From assembly GCF_005403045.1 (NCBI RefSeq), contig NZ_BJCL01000005.1, forward strand, positions 124,001 to 188,000: a stretch of DNA of 64,000 bases, in the 5' to 3' direction. The first letter of the stretch is position 1. Every line of letters starts with the position of its first letter. The position numbers and the translations under genes are program-made. A model generated the notes under the pieces. That model was given only the letters and a program-made list of their open reading frames with translations. It was not told the origin of the DNA and searched no databases. Positions 53,818 through 63,764 of this stretch are shown one piece after another. Source of the stretch: Pseudaquabacterium pictum (GTDB taxonomy: Bacteria; Pseudomonadota; Gammaproteobacteria; Burkholderiales; Burkholderiaceae_C).

Positions 53818-53905
53818 TGCATTAAGCAGTACGCTCAGCGCCGCCGGCCGGTTGTGTGCCCGTGCCGGCGCCACCCCCACCACCTTCAGCGAAGGGCCCT
53901 CCCCG

Positions 53906-54616
53906 ATGAACAAGATCTTTCCCAGTGCGGCGGCAGCGCTGGACGGCATCGTCGCCGACGACCAGCTGCTGGCCGTGGGCGGCTTCGGCCTGTGCGGCAT
54001 CCCCGAGGCGCTGATCGACGCGCTGCGCGATTCCGGCAGGAAGAACCTCACCGTCATCAGCAACAACGCCGGTGTCGACGGCTTCGGTCTGGGCAAGCTG
54101 CTGGAGACGCGCCAGATCAGCAAGATGATCAGCAGCTACGTGGGCGAGAACAAGGAGTTCGAGCGCCAGTACCTGGCGGGCGAGCTGCAGCTGGAGTTCA
54201 CGCCCCAGGGCACGCTGGCCGAGAAGCTGCGCGCCGGCGGCGCCGGCATCCCGGCCTTCTTCACCCGCACCGGCGTGGGCACGCTGGTGGCCGAGGGCAA
54301 GGAGCTGCGCGAGTTCGACGGCCACACCTACGTGATGGAGCGCAGCCTGGTGCCCGACGTGGCCTTGGGCAAGGCCTGGAAGGCCGACAAGAGCGGCAAC
54401 CTGGTGTTCCGCCGCACCGCGCGCAACTTCAACCCGGCCGTCATCATGGCCGGCAAGATCAGCGTGGTGGAGGTGGAGGAGATCGTCGAGACCGGCAGCC
54501 TGGACCCGGACAGCATCCACCTGCCCGGCATCTACGTCAGCCGCCTGGTGCTGAATGCCACGCCCGAGAAGCGCATCGAGAAGCGCACCACCAAGCAGAA
54601 CCCGAAGGGAGTTTGA
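53906..54616 (+). CDS. scoA: 3-oxoacid CoA-transferase subunit A
   Basis: 236 aa. The alpha subunit of succinyl-CoA:3-ketoacid (acetoacetate) CoA-transferase: [36 protein letters not shown] and [20 protein letters not shown]. With subunit B it activates acetoacetate or a similar oxoacid using succinyl-CoA. GAAGGGCCCTCCCCG precedes the ATG. Subunit B starts 1 nt after the stop. Confidence 0.95.
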   Translation: MNKIFPSAAAALDGIVADDQLLAVGGFGLCGIPEALIDALRDSGRKNLTVISNNAGVDGFGLGKLLETRQISKMISSYVGENKEFERQYLAGELQLEFTPQGTLAEKLRAGGAGIPAFFTRTGVGTLVAEGKELREFDGHTYVMERSLVPDVALGKAWKADKSGNLVFRRTARNFNPAVIMAGKISVVEVEEIVETGSLDPDSIHLPGIYVSRLVLNATPEKRIEKRTTKQNPKGV

Positions 54617-54617
54617 G

Positions 54618-55259
54618 ATGGCCTGGACCCATGACCAGATGGCCGCCCGCGCGGCCCAGGAACTGCAGGACGGCTTCTACGTCAACCTCGGCATCGGCCT
54701 GCCCACGCTGGTGGCCAACTTCGTGTCGCCCGACATCGAGGTGTGGCTGCAGAGCGAGAACGGCATGCTCGGCATCGGCGCCTTCCCCGACGAGAGCGAG
54801 GTCGACCCCGACCTGATCAACGCCGGCAAGCAGACGGTGACCACGCTGCCCGGCAGCAGCATCTTCGGCAGCCACGACAGCTTCGCCATGATCCGCGGCG
54901 GCAAGATCAACCTGAGCATCCTGGGCGCGATGCAGGTCAGCGCCCGTGGCGACCTGGCCAACTGGATGATCCCCGGCAAGATGGTCAAGGGCATGGGCGG
55001 CGCCATGGACCTGGTGGCCGGCGTGGCCCGGGTGCTGGTGCTGATGGAGCACGTGGCCAAGAAGAAGGACGGCAGCATCGACCTGAAGATCCTGCCCGAG
55101 TGCACCCTGCCGCTGACAGGCAAGGCGGTGGTCAACCGCCTGATCACCGACCTGTGCGTGCTGGACGTGACGCCGGCCGGCCTGAAGGTGGTGGAGCTGG
55201 CCCCCGGGGTATCGCCGGAGGAACTGCAGCAGAAGACCGGCGTGGCGCTGGTCTTCTGA
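54618..55259 (+). CDS. scoB: 3-oxoacid CoA-transferase subunit B
   Basis: 213 aa. The catalytic Glu is in SENGMLGIG (Glu47), which forms the CoA thioester. Other marks are [32 protein letters not shown] and [26 protein letters not shown] lies upstream, at the end of subunit A. The stop TGA abuts the pyrD stop on the other strand, with no nucleotide between. Confidence 0.95.
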   Translation: MAWTHDQMAARAAQELQDGFYVNLGIGLPTLVANFVSPDIEVWLQSENGMLGIGAFPDESEVDPDLINAGKQTVTTLPGSSIFGSHDSFAMIRGGKINLSILGAMQVSARGDLANWMIPGKMVKGMGGAMDLVAGVARVLVLMEHVAKKKDGSIDLKILPECTLPLTGKAVVNRLITDLCVLDVTPAGLKVVELAPGVSPEELQQKTGVALVF

Positions 55260-56306
55260 TCAGCGGCCCGGGCCGGCCAGCGCCCGCGCGCAGTCGGCCA
55301 CCAGCTCGGGCCCCTTGTAGATCAGCCCGGTGTAGACCTGCACCAGGTCCGCCCCGGCGGCGATCTTGGCCTGGGCATCGCGGCCGCTCAGCACGCCGCC
55401 CACGCCGATGATCGGGTAGCCGCTGCCCAGCGCCGCCCGCAGCTGGGCGATCACCCGGTTGCTGGCCTCGAACACCGGCCGGCCGCTCAGGCCGCCGGCC
55501 TCGTCGGCATGCGGCAGGCCGGCCACGGCCTCCCGGGCGATGGTGGTGTTGGTGGCGATCACGCCGTCGATGCCGTTGTGCCGCAGCGTGGCCGCGATCA
55601 CGCCGACCTGCGCCTCATCGAGATCGGGCGCGATCTTCACGAACATCGGCACCTGGCGGCCATGCTGCCTGGCCAGCTGCTGCCGGCGCTGCTGCAGCGC
55701 GCCCAGCAGCGCGTCCAGCGCTTCGTCGCTCTGCAGCGCGCGCAGGTTCTTGGTGTTGGGGCTGCTGATGTTCACCGTCACATAGTCGGCATGCGGGTAC
55801 ACGCCGTCGAGGCAGGCCAGGTAGTCGCTGGCGGCATCCTCGATCGCGGTGGCGGCGTTCTTGCCGATGTTCAGGCCCAGGATGCCGCCCGCGGCGCGGA
55901 AGCTGCGCGCCCGCTGCACATTCGCCAGAAAGGCCGCCAGGCCCTCGTTGTTGAAGCCCAGGCGGTTGATCAGCGCATCTTTCGCCGGCAGGCGGAACAT
56001 GCGCGGCTTGGGATTGCCCGGCTGGCCCTTGGGCGTGACCGTGCCCACCTCGATGAAGCCGAAGCCCATCGCGCCCAGGCCGTCGATGCAGCGGCCGTTC
56101 TTGTCCAGGCCGGCGGCCAGGCCGATGCGGTTGGGGAACTTCAAGCCGGCCACGGTGACCGGGTCGGCCACCCGGGGCTGCTGCCACAGGCATTGCAGCG
56201 GCGTGTTCTGCAGCGTGGCGATGGATTCCAGCGTCAGCTCATGGGCGCGCTCGGGGTCGAGCCCGAACAGGAAGGGGCGGGTCAGCGCGTAGGGGATCAA
56301 AGCCAT
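55260..56306 (-). CDS. pyrD: dihydroorotate dehydrogenase (quinone), class 2
   Basis: 348 aa. The fourth step of pyrimidine synthesis: oxidises dihydroorotate to orotate with quinone. The N-terminal membrane-association helix ([20 protein letters not shown]) marks class 2. Catalytic and FMN segments are [22 protein letters not shown] (class 2 uses Ser), VKIAPDLDE and [20 protein letters not shown]. The ATG at 56306 is preferred over a long upstream extension. It is divergent from rpiA by 45 bp. Confidence 0.97.
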   Translation of the reverse strand: MALIPYALTRPFLFGLDPERAHELTLESIATLQNTPLQCLWQQPRVADPVTVAGLKFPNRIGLAAGLDKNGRCIDGLGAMGFGFIEVGTVTPKGQPGNPKPRMFRLPAKDALINRLGFNNEGLAAFLANVQRARSFRAAGGILGLNIGKNAATAIEDAASDYLACLDGVYPHADYVTVNISSPNTKNLRALQSDEALDALLGALQQRRQQLARQHGRQVPMFVKIAPDLDEAQVGVIAATLRHNGIDGVIATNTTIAREAVAGLPHADEAGGLSGRPVFEASNRVIAQLRAALGSGYPIIGVGGVLSGRDAQAKIAAGADLVQVYTGLIYKGPELVADCARALAGPGR

Positions 56307-56351
56307 AATCCCGGATTGTCCCAGAGGGGCTGCAGCGCCCCGTTTTGCGCC

Positions 56352-57044
56352 ATGAACCAGGATGAATTGAAGGCCCAGGATGCCCAGAACGCGCTGAAGG
56401 CGCTGGTGGGCCGCGCCGCGTTGGATGTGGTGGTGCCCGGCACCGTGGTGGGCGTGGGCACCGGCTCCACCGTCAACTGCTTCATCGACGCGCTGGGCAC
56501 GATCAAGGACCGCATCGCCGGCGCCGTCAGCAGCTCGGTGGCCAGCACCCAGCGGCTGCAGGCGCTGGGCATCCGGGTGCTGGACGCCAACGAGGTCGAG
56601 CGCATCCCGGTCTACATCGACGGTGCCGACGAGATCGACCACCGCGGCCACATGGTCAAGGGCGGCGGCGCGGCGCTGACGCGCGAGAAGATCGTGGCCG
56701 ACCTGGCGGAGCGCTTCGTCTGCATCGCCGACCAGAGCAAGCTGGTGGACGTGATGGGCCGCTTTCCGCTGCCGGTGGAGGTGATCCCGATGGCGGTGGC
56801 GCAGGTGGCGCGGCGTTTCGCGGCGGCCTACGGCGGCGTGGCCACGGTGCGTGCCGGGGTGACCACCGACAACGGCAACCTGATCCTCGACGTGCGCGGC
56901 CTGCAGATCAGCGACCCGCTGGCCATGGAGACCGAGGTCAACCAGTGGCCCGGCGTGGTGACGGTGGGCATCTTCGCCCGCCACCGCGCCCGGCTGTGCC
57001 TGCTGGGCACGCCCACCGGCGTGCAGCGCCTGTCATTCGACTGA
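56352..57044 (+). CDS. rpiA: ribose-5-phosphate isomerase A
   Basis: 230 aa. It interconverts ribose-5-phosphate and ribulose-5-phosphate. Family signatures are [47 protein letters not shown] (with the catalytic Asp/Glu) and [14 protein letters not shown]. It overlaps the mnmC 3' end by 12 nt on the opposite strand. The frame is open far upstream but overlaps pyrD antisense. Confidence 0.97.
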   Translation: MNQDELKAQDAQNALKALVGRAALDVVVPGTVVGVGTGSTVNCFIDALGTIKDRIAGAVSSSVASTQRLQALGIRVLDANEVERIPVYIDGADEIDHRGHMVKGGGAALTREKIVADLAERFVCIADQSKLVDVMGRFPLPVEVIPMAVAQVARRFAAAYGGVATVRAGVTTDNGNLILDVRGLQISDPLAMETEVNQWPGVVTVGIFARHRARLCLLGTPTGVQRLSFD

Positions 57045-58934
57045 CGGCCGCGCCGCCCGCCGCACCGCGCGGGAACCGAAGCGCGCCACGTCCAGCGCAT
57101 CCACCAGCGCTGCCGGCACGGGCAGCGGGTCGCCGGTCAGCCAGGCCGCCAGCAAGTCGGCGCCCAGCGGCGCCTGGGTGATGCCGCGCGAGCCCAGCGC
57201 GGTGAAGACGGCCAGCCCGGGCTGGCGCGGCACCCGACGCGGCTGGTCGGCCGGGCGGCTGGATGCGGTGCCCGCGGCCGGCAGCGGGCCCAGCAGCGGC
57301 AGGCGGTCGCTGGCCAGCAGGCGCCAGCCGACACGGCCGTCCAGCTGGCCTGCATTCGCCGGGGGCGACCAGCCCGTCAGCCGGGCCAGCGTGGACAGGT
57401 TGTGCTGGTGGTCGGCCCAGCGCACCGTGGGGTCGGCATCGCCGCGCTGCGACGTGGCGCCGCACAGCAGGCGGCCATCGGCCAGCGGCAGCACATAGCC
57501 GGCATCGGCCACTGGGCGGGGCAGGGTGGGTGCACCCGGCAGGCCGGCCGGCAGCAGCGTGGTCTGGCCGCGCACGGTCTGCAGCGGCCAGTCGGCGCCG
57601 GCCAGACGCTGCGTGTCGGCGGCGTTGCACAGCACCACCGCATCCACCTCGGCCAGCACCTGGCCATCGGCACCCAGCAGCCGCCAGCCGGCCGGTGTCG
57701 GTTGCAGCGCCTGCACGGTGGTTCCCCAGCGGCAGGCGATGCCTGGGTGCTGCAGCCAATGGGCGGACAGCGCTGCCGGCGCCGCCCAGCCACCGCCGGG
57801 GTACAACCAGGCGGCCCCCGCGCCTTGGGGCTGCACCTGCAGGTAGTCGGGCGGCAGGGCCAGGTTGTCCAGCAGCTGCTGCATCGCTGTGGATGTCAGC
57901 GCTTGCTCACCACGCAACAGGCCGTGCATGGCGCCCGGCACCGCACCGCTGTCGATCAGCGGCTGCAGCACCCGTGCCGCCTGCAGTGCTGCGGCGCGCA
58001 GCCAGCGGGCGTGGACACCGTCCTGCGCATGCACGACGCCGTGGAACAAGCCGCCGGCGTTGCCTGATGTCTCGCGCGCGGGGCCGGCTTGCCGGTCGAT
58101 CACCTGCACCGCCAGGCCGCGGCGGGCCAGCGCCGCGGCGGTGGCTGCGCCGGCCAGGCCGGCACCCACCACGGCCACCGTCTGCACGCCGGTCAGCGGC
58201 TGGCGGCCGGGTGGCGCCGGCGGCGTGAAGCGGGGCGCGAACACGCCGGCGGTCATCTCCCGCTTGCCGCCCCAGCCCGGTCGCTTCTCCACCTGGAAGC
58301 CTGCTGCCTGCAGGCCCTGGCGCACCGCGCTGGCCACGCTCCAGGTGGCCAGGGTGGCGCCGGGCGCGGCCAGGCGCGGCAACTGGCGCAGGCGCCAGGG
58401 ATCCCACATGGCCGGGTTGCGATCGGGCGCGAAGCCGTCGAGGTAGAAGGCGTCGGCCTGCAGCACCAGCTCGGGCAGCACCTGGGCGATGTCGCCGAAG
58501 GCCAGCAGCAGCCGCACCCGGCCGCCGGCCAGGTCGACGAGGTGCATGTCGGGTGTCAGCGGCGGCCAGGCGCGCAGCAGCTCGGCGGACAGCGCCGGCA
58601 GCGGCGACGCGGCATGGGCACGGGCCATGTCGTCACGCCGCGGCGGGTGCTTCTCGATGACCACGTACCACAGCGTGTCGCAGCGCCGGGCGTCCTGCTG
58701 CCAGGCATCCCAGGTGGCCAGGAAGTTGTGGCCCAGGCCGAAACCGGTCTCCAGCACCACGAAGCGCCGGCGCCCGGCCCAGCGCCCGGGCAGGCCGTTG
58801 CCGGCCAGAAAGACATGGCGCGCCTGGCCCAGTGCGCCGGCGCGGGCGTGGTACAGGTCGCCGAAATCGGGTGCGCTGGGCACCTGCGCATCGCTGAAGT
58901 CGATGCGCGCCGGCTGCAGCGGGCCCCAGCTCAC
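57033..58934 (-). CDS. mnmC: bifunctional tRNA (mnm5s2U34) methyltransferase/FAD-dependent demodification enzyme MnmC
   Basis: 633 aa from a GTG start that overlaps the upstream DUF3445 stop (GTGA). The N-terminal MnmD domain (1-about 225) has the SAM site [18 protein letters not shown] and [16 protein letters not shown]. The C-terminal FAD oxidase domain begins [20 protein letters not shown]. Together they finish mnm5s2U at the wobble position of tRNAs for Lys, Glu and Gln. The tail [18 protein letters not shown] is typical. Confidence 0.95.
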   Translation of the reverse strand: MSWGPLQPARIDFSDAQVPSAPDFGDLYHARAGALGQARHVFLAGNGLPGRWAGRRRFVVLETGFGLGHNFLATWDAWQQDARRCDTLWYVVIEKHPPRRDDMARAHAASPLPALSAELLRAWPPLTPDMHLVDLAGGRVRLLLAFGDIAQVLPELVLQADAFYLDGFAPDRNPAMWDPWRLRQLPRLAAPGATLATWSVASAVRQGLQAAGFQVEKRPGWGGKREMTAGVFAPRFTPPAPPGRQPLTGVQTVAVVGAGLAGAATAAALARRGLAVQVIDRQAGPARETSGNAGGLFHGVVHAQDGVHARWLRAAALQAARVLQPLIDSGAVPGAMHGLLRGEQALTSTAMQQLLDNLALPPDYLQVQPQGAGAAWLYPGGGWAAPAALSAHWLQHPGIACRWGTTVQALQPTPAGWRLLGADGQVLAEVDAVVLCNAADTQRLAGADWPLQTVRGQTTLLPAGLPGAPTLPRPVADAGYVLPLADGRLLCGATSQRGDADPTVRWADHQHNLSTLARLTGWSPPANAGQLDGRVGWRLLASDRLPLLGPLPAAGTASSRPADQPRRVPRQPGLAVFTALGSRGITQAPLGADLLAAWLTGDPLPVPAALVDALDVARFGSRAVRRAARPSVE

Positions 58935-59887
58935 ACCGGCTGCGACTGCCGCGCCAGCCAGCGCAGCAGCGCCGGGCGGGCGCGTGTCAGGCCGCGGTAG
59001 TCCAGCACCGCGTCGCTCATCGAGGCCAGCGCATCGTGCACCCGTGCAGCCTGGGCCGGCATGGCGAAGGCGCGGGTCAGCGGCGTCACATTCACCAGGA
59101 TGGTGAACACCGACTGCCGCGCACCGGGCACCGGGATGAAGGTCTGGCGCTCGGTGCGGAACCAGGTCTGCGCGGCCAGCTGGTCGTCGTCCAGCCCCGC
59201 GGCCCAGCGCGCGGGGTCCACCCGTTGCGGATGTCCGTGCAGGCGGGGGTGGGCGGTCAGGGTCCAGACAAAGCGCTCCCACGGCTCGCTCGACGTGACC
59301 AGCTTCACCAACTGCGGCGCGGCGCCGACGATCAGCCGGTTGTCGGCCACCGGCGCATGGGCCTCGGCGAAGCTGCGGCCCACCTTCTCCTCGGGCGCCC
59401 ACATCGACGGCAGTGCCACCGCCAGCCAGGGCAGGGTGCCGGTGGCGCCGTCGACCACCGCAAAGTCCTCGGCGAAGGCCAGGCTCAGCAGCGCGGCGCG
59501 GCGCCAGGGGCGGTCGATGGCCAGCAGCAGCGGCCCGATCTCGGGCAGCACGTCGCCATGGGCCTGTGGCTGCTCGTCGGCATCCAGCGTCCAGCCCAGC
59601 CAGGGCGCATGCCATCGGCCGCCGTCGATCTGCAGCGCCTGGGGATGCTCGGCGGCCGCGTGGTTGGCCAGGGCCTGCAGGGCCGGCCCGGGGTCGAAAC
59701 CGGTGGCGCCCAGCAGCGCCTGCGGGGCATGGGCGCCCAGCACGGCCAGCTTCTCGCCCAGGTGGCCCGCCGGGCCGCCCGGGCCCGGACGCAGCGGCGT
59801 GAGCTGCTGCGCACCCGGCGCCAGCCGGCGCAGCCCGGGCTGCATGCGGTGCGGCAGGTGCACCGCGGCGTCGAAGTCGAAGGCCAT
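58931..59887 (-). CDS. heme-dependent oxidative N-demethylase family protein (DUF3445)
   Basis: 318 aa. Family marks are LTPLRPGPGG near the N-terminus, WAPEEKVGRSFAEAHAPV in the middle, and RTERQTFIPVPGARQSVFTI with WERFVWTLTAH before it. Characterised relatives are heme proteins removing methyl groups from amines, but which amine is acted on here is unknown. The gene is coupled to mnmC by GTGA overlap, a link with no obvious reason. Confidence 0.78.
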   Translation of the reverse strand: MAFDFDAAVHLPHRMQPGLRRLAPGAQQLTPLRPGPGGPAGHLGEKLAVLGAHAPQALLGATGFDPGPALQALANHAAAEHPQALQIDGGRWHAPWLGWTLDADEQPQAHGDVLPEIGPLLLAIDRPWRRAALLSLAFAEDFAVVDGATGTLPWLAVALPSMWAPEEKVGRSFAEAHAPVADNRLIVGAAPQLVKLVTSSEPWERFVWTLTAHPRLHGHPQRVDPARWAAGLDDDQLAAQTWFRTERQTFIPVPGARQSVFTILVNVTPLTRAFAMPAQAARVHDALASMSDAVLDYRGLTRARPALLRWLARQSQPV

Positions 59888-59918
59888 GGCAGGAACGGTA
59901 TCACCGCCGCGCGGGCAG

Positions 59919-59942
59919 CAAAAAGGGCACCGAGGTGCCCTT
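59919..59942 (-). terminator. terminator after efp
   Basis: On the minus strand AAGGGCAC and GTGCCCTT pair around CTCG (positions 59942-59923), followed by TTT. It lies 22 nt past the efp stop codon. Confidence 0.8.
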
Positions 59943-59964
59943 GTTGGCCAAGCGCAGAGAGTGA

Positions 59965-60519
59965 TCAGACGCGCTTGCGGTACTCGTGCGTGCGGGTGTC
60001 GATTTCGATCATGTCGCCCTGGGCGACGAAGATCGGCACCGGGATCTCGAAGCCGGTGGCGATCTTGGCCGGCTTGAGCACCTTGCCCGAGGTGTCGCCC
60101 TTGACGGCCGGCTCGGTCCAGGTCACTTCACGCACCACGCTGGTGGGCAGTTCGACCGAGATGGCCTTGCCGTCGTAGAACACCACTTCCACCGGCATGT
60201 TGTCTTCCAGGTACTGGATGGCGTCGCCCATGTTCTCGGCTTCCACCTCGAACTGGTTGTAGTCGCCGTCCATGAAGACGTACATCGGGTCGGCGAAGTA
60301 GGTGTAGGTGCACTCCTTCTTGTCCAGGACGATCTGGTCCATCTTGTCGTCGGCCTTGAACACCGTCTCGGTGGCCTGGTTGTTCAGCAGGCTCTTGAGC
60401 TTCATGCGCACGGTGGCCGAGTTGCGGCCGCCGCGGGAGTATTCGGTCTTGAGCACGACCCACGGGTCCTTGCCCTGCATGATGACGTTGCCGGCGCGGA
60501 TTTCTTGAGCGATTTTCAT
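59965..60519 (-). CDS. efp: elongation factor P (Arg32 type)
   Basis: 184 aa. It relieves ribosome stalling at polyproline. The loop that receives the modification reads [10 protein letters not shown], with Arg at residue 32 instead of Lys. Arg32 EF-P is activated by EarP with rhamnose, and earP lies directly upstream, so the pair is self-consistent. The three beta-barrel domains are complete and the C-terminal [13 protein letters not shown] is standard. Confidence 0.98.
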   Translation of the reverse strand: MKIAQEIRAGNVIMQGKDPWVVLKTEYSRGGRNSATVRMKLKSLLNNQATETVFKADDKMDQIVLDKKECTYTYFADPMYVFMDGDYNQFEVEAENMGDAIQYLEDNMPVEVVFYDGKAISVELPTSVVREVTWTEPAVKGDTSGKVLKPAKIATGFEIPVPIFVAQGDMIEIDTRTHEYRKRV

Positions 60520-60624
60520 GGGGGTTCCCGGGGATGTGGACCGGTGGTGGCCAGCCGAGCTGCGACGTGCGCAGCGGGCTTGACTGGCGACAATGACGCC
60601 GGTCGGCGTGAAGCAAAGCCCGCG

Positions 60625-60630
60625 ATTTTA
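60625..60630 (-). promoter_or_regulatory. possible -10 box of an internal efp promoter
   Basis: TAAAAT followed by CGCGGGC (minus strand), overlapping the earP stop codon, 105 nt before efp. The same TAAT-CGCGGG arrangement is in the tRNA-Val promoter. The -35 region is weak. Confidence 0.4.
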
Positions 60631-61704
60631 GCCGGATTTCATGGCCATCCGGCTGCCGGCGAAGGCCAGCAGCTGGGTGACCAGGTCGGCCTGGGCGTGC
60701 AATCCGGCCTGCCAGCGGCGCTGTTGTGCGGCCCAGGCGGCCAGGTCGGGCAGGGCCAGCGGCTGGTCGTCGGCGGCCGTCTCCAGGCCGTTGACCAGCC
60801 GCTGCGCCCGGCGCACGGCGGTGGCCAATGGCGCCGGCGCGCCGGCCAGCAGCCGGTCCATCCAGGCGTCCAGCTTGGACGCATGGGCGCCGTCGCTCTG
60901 CGGGTAGATCTGCCACAGCACCGGACCGGCGCCCACCAGCTGGGCGCGCACGAAGGAATCCTCGCCGCGCACCAGGGCCAGGTCGGCGGCGGCCAGCAGC
61001 TGGTCGAAGTCGGTCTGCGGCAGCCAGGGCAGGGCCTGTGCGCGCAGGCCCGGCGGCAGGGGTTGGCTGGCCAGCTGTGCCTGCAATGGCCCCTGGGGCA
61101 GCCACAGCAGCGTGGGCGGGCCGGCCAGCGCGGCCAGCAGGGCCGGCAGCGCCGGGTTGGCATAGCCGAACAGCAGCACCGCGCGTTCGCCGTCGGCTGG
61201 CGCCCAGCCGCGCTGCGCCAGCCAGGCGCGGGCTGCGGCGGCGGTGGGCGGCGGCGGGTGCTGCAGCAGCCCGCCGGTGGCCGGCGTGAAGCCGGGGTAG
61301 AAGAACCAGGTGTCCAGGCCGGCGCCGGGGCCGCTGAAGCGCGGCGAGCGCAGGCCGTGGCTGCGCTCCACATAGGCCTCCGCGCTGAGGTATTCGAGGT
61401 TGATCCACACCGGGGGCTGCGGCTGTGCGGCCATGCGGGCGACAAAGCCATCGGGCGGCGCCGCGCCGAAGGTTTCGACGACCACGTCGCCTGGCTCACT
61501 GGCCTGCGCGGCCGCATCCCAGGCCTGCACTGTGACACCCGGCGCGCCACCCGGCGCCAGCCAGGCCAGCGCGCTGGCATCGTCGATCCACAGCCGCACC
61601 GTGTGGCCGCGGGCGGCCAGCGCGCTGCTGAGCCGCCAGCTGACGCCGACATCGCCGAAGTTGTCGATCACCCGGCAGAACACATCCCAGTGCCAGCGCT
61701 CCAT
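60628..61704 (-). CDS. earP: EF-P arginine32 rhamnosyltransferase
   Basis: 358 aa. It transfers rhamnose from dTDP-rhamnose to Arg32 of EF-P. The N-terminal [20 protein letters not shown] contains the conserved DNFGD motif with the catalytic Asp. The C-terminal nucleotide-sugar region has [20 protein letters not shown] and [18 protein letters not shown]. The start MERWHWDVF (61704) is chosen over a longer frame. It is 53 bp from the divergent uvrC and 108 nt before efp on the same strand. Confidence 0.97.
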   Translation of the reverse strand: MERWHWDVFCRVIDNFGDVGVSWRLSSALAARGHTVRLWIDDASALAWLAPGGAPGVTVQAWDAAAQASEPGDVVVETFGAAPPDGFVARMAAQPQPPVWINLEYLSAEAYVERSHGLRSPRFSGPGAGLDTWFFYPGFTPATGGLLQHPPPPTAAAARAWLAQRGWAPADGERAVLLFGYANPALPALLAALAGPPTLLWLPQGPLQAQLASQPLPPGLRAQALPWLPQTDFDQLLAAADLALVRGEDSFVRAQLVGAGPVLWQIYPQSDGAHASKLDAWMDRLLAGAPAPLATAVRRAQRLVNGLETAADDQPLALPDLAAWAAQQRRWQAGLHAQADLVTQLLAFAGSRMAMKSG

Positions 61705-61757
61705 CTGCGGAATTGTGGCGCGGCGGCAGAATCCGACACCGCCGCCCCTGCCCACCG

Positions 61758-63764
61758 ATGACCCCGCCCGACACGCCCGCGAACACCGACACGCCCGACG
61801 CTTCGGCCGCGCGCGCGCCCGCGCCCGACCGTGAACGCCTGCTGGCCGAGGTGGCCGCGCTGCCCAGCCTGCCCGGCGTCTACCGCTACTTCGACGCCCA
61901 GGGCAACGTGCTGTACGTGGGCAAGGCGCGCAGCCTGAAGAAGCGGGTGGCCAGCTACTTCCAGAAGGACCACGGCGGCACTCGCATCGGCCACATGGTG
62001 GGGCGCATCGCCCGCCTGGAGACCACGGTGGTGCGCACCGAGGCCGAGGCGCTGCTGCTCGAAAACAACCTGATCAAGACGTTGAACCCGAAGTTCAACA
62101 TCCTGTTCCGCGACGACAAGAGCTACCCGTACCTCAAGCTGCAGCGCCATCCGTTCCCGCGCATCGCCTACTACCGCGGCGCGGTGGACCGCAAGCACAC
62201 CTACTTCGGCCCCTACCCGGGCGCCTGGGCGGTGAAGGAGACCATCCTGCTGCTGCAGAAGGCCTTCAAGCTGCGCACCTGCGAGGACACGGTATACGCC
62301 AACCGCAGCCGGCCCTGCCTGCTGTACCAGATCCGCCGCTGCTCCGGCCCCTGCGTGGGCCTGATCACGCCGGAAGACTACGGCCGTGATGTCAGCAACG
62401 CCGAGCGCTTCCTGCTCGGCGCCACCGATGAGGTGATCGGCACGCTGCAGGCGCAGATGATGGCCTATGCCGATGCGCTGGAGTTCGAGCGTGCCGCCGA
62501 GGTGCGCAACCAGATCAGCGCGCTCAGCCGGGTGCTGCACCAGCAGAGCATGGAGGAGAGCAGCCTCACCTCGGTGCGCGACCGCGATGTCGACGTGCTG
62601 GCCGTCAAGGTGCAGGGCGGCCGTGCCTGCGTCAACCTGGCGATGGTGCGTGGCGGCCGCCACCTTGGCGACCGCGCCTACTTTCCCGCCCATGTGGAAG
62701 ACGCCGCTGCACTGACCGCCGACGAGGCCGAGGAGCGCAGCAGCGCGCTGACGGTGGAGCAGCAGGTGCTGGAAGCCTTCATCGCCCAGCACTACCTGGG
62801 CGTGGCACCGCCCGGCCTGCTGGTGCTGAGCTGCCCGGTGGCGCCCGAGCTGCTGGCCGCGCTGGGCGAGCAGACCGGCAGCAGGATCACCGCCCAGCAC
62901 CAGCCGCGGGAGCAGCGCAAGCTCTGGCTGGAGATGGCCGAGAAGGGCGCGCAGATCGCGCTGGCGCGGCTGCTGTCGGAAGAAGGCAGCCAGCGCGAGC
63001 GCACCCGCGCGCTGGTGGAGGCGCTGGACCTGGTGGTGGAAGACCTGGATGCGCTGCGCATCGAGTGCTTCGACATCAGCCACACCGCCGGTGAGGCCAC
63101 CCAGGCCAGCTGCGTGGTCTACGAGGGCCATGCGATGCGCCCCGCCGATTACCGCCGCTTCAACATCGACGGCATCACCGGCGGCGACGACTATGCCGCG
63201 ATGCGCCAGGTGCTGACCCGCCGCTATGCCAAGGTGGCCGAGGCCCGCGGCATCGCCCAGAAAGCCGGCGAGATGGCCGCCGATGCCGCCAACAGCGTGC
63301 TGCCCAAGGCCCTGCGCCTGCCCGACCTGGTGCTGGTGGACGGCGGCCGCGGCCAGGTGGCAATGGCGCGCGAGGTGTTCGCCGGCCTGGGGCTGGACCT
63401 GTCGCTGATCGTCGGCGTGGAAAAGGGCGAAGGCCGCAAGGTCGGCCTGGAAGAGCTGGTGTTTGCCGACGGCCGCGAGAAGGTCTACCTGGGCCATGAT
63501 TCGGCCGCGCTGATGCTGGTCGCGCAGATCCGTGACGAGGCCCATCGTTTCGCCATCACCGGCATGCGCGCCAAGCGCGCCAGCGTGCGCACCGGCGGCA
63601 GCAAGCTGGAAGACATCGCCGGCGTCGGCCCGAAGAAGCGCGCCAAGCTGCTGCAGCGCTTCGGCGGCATCCGCGGTGTGGCGGCAGCGAGTGTGGAAGA
63701 CCTGTGCAGCGTGGAAGGGGTGTCGCATGACCTGGCCGAGGCGATCTACCGTGCGCTGCACTGA
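61758..63764 (+). CDS. uvrC: excinuclease ABC subunit C
   Basis: 668 aa. The nuclease that makes both cuts in nucleotide excision repair. The GIY-YIG domain (about 35-125) starts [20 protein letters not shown]. The UVR motif is around [15 protein letters not shown]. The C-terminal RNase H-like endonuclease has [11 protein letters not shown] and [13 protein letters not shown]. Two helix-hairpin-helix motifs follow ([18 protein letters not shown]). The chosen ATG at 61758 is the first on the plus strand after the earP start; an earlier M at 61713 adds Arg-rich sequence. Confidence 0.97.
   Translation: MTPPDTPANTDTPDASAARAPAPDRERLLAEVAALPSLPGVYRYFDAQGNVLYVGKARSLKKRVASYFQKDHGGTRIGHMVGRIARLETTVVRTEAEALLLENNLIKTLNPKFNILFRDDKSYPYLKLQRHPFPRIAYYRGAVDRKHTYFGPYPGAWAVKETILLLQKAFKLRTCEDTVYANRSRPCLLYQIRRCSGPCVGLITPEDYGRDVSNAERFLLGATDEVIGTLQAQMMAYADALEFERAAEVRNQISALSRVLHQQSMEESSLTSVRDRDVDVLAVKVQGGRACVNLAMVRGGRHLGDRAYFPAHVEDAAALTADEAEERSSALTVEQQVLEAFIAQHYLGVAPPGLLVLSCPVAPELLAALGEQTGSRITAQHQPREQRKLWLEMAEKGAQIALARLLSEEGSQRERTRALVEALDLVVEDLDALRIECFDISHTAGEATQASCVVYEGHAMRPADYRRFNIDGITGGDDYAAMRQVLTRRYAKVAEARGIAQKAGEMAADAANSVLPKALRLPDLVLVDGGRGQVAMAREVFAGLGLDLSLIVGVEKGEGRKVGLEELVFADGREKVYLGHDSAALMLVAQIRDEAHRFAITGMRAKRASVRTGGSKLEDIAGVGPKKRAKLLQRFGGIRGVAAASVEDLCSVEGVSHDLAEAIYRALH

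Noticed and set aside
59036-60178. 380-residue plus-strand frame opposite the DUF3445 gene and efp
   Set aside because: Runs antisense through efp, whose protein is unmistakable; no domain recognised.
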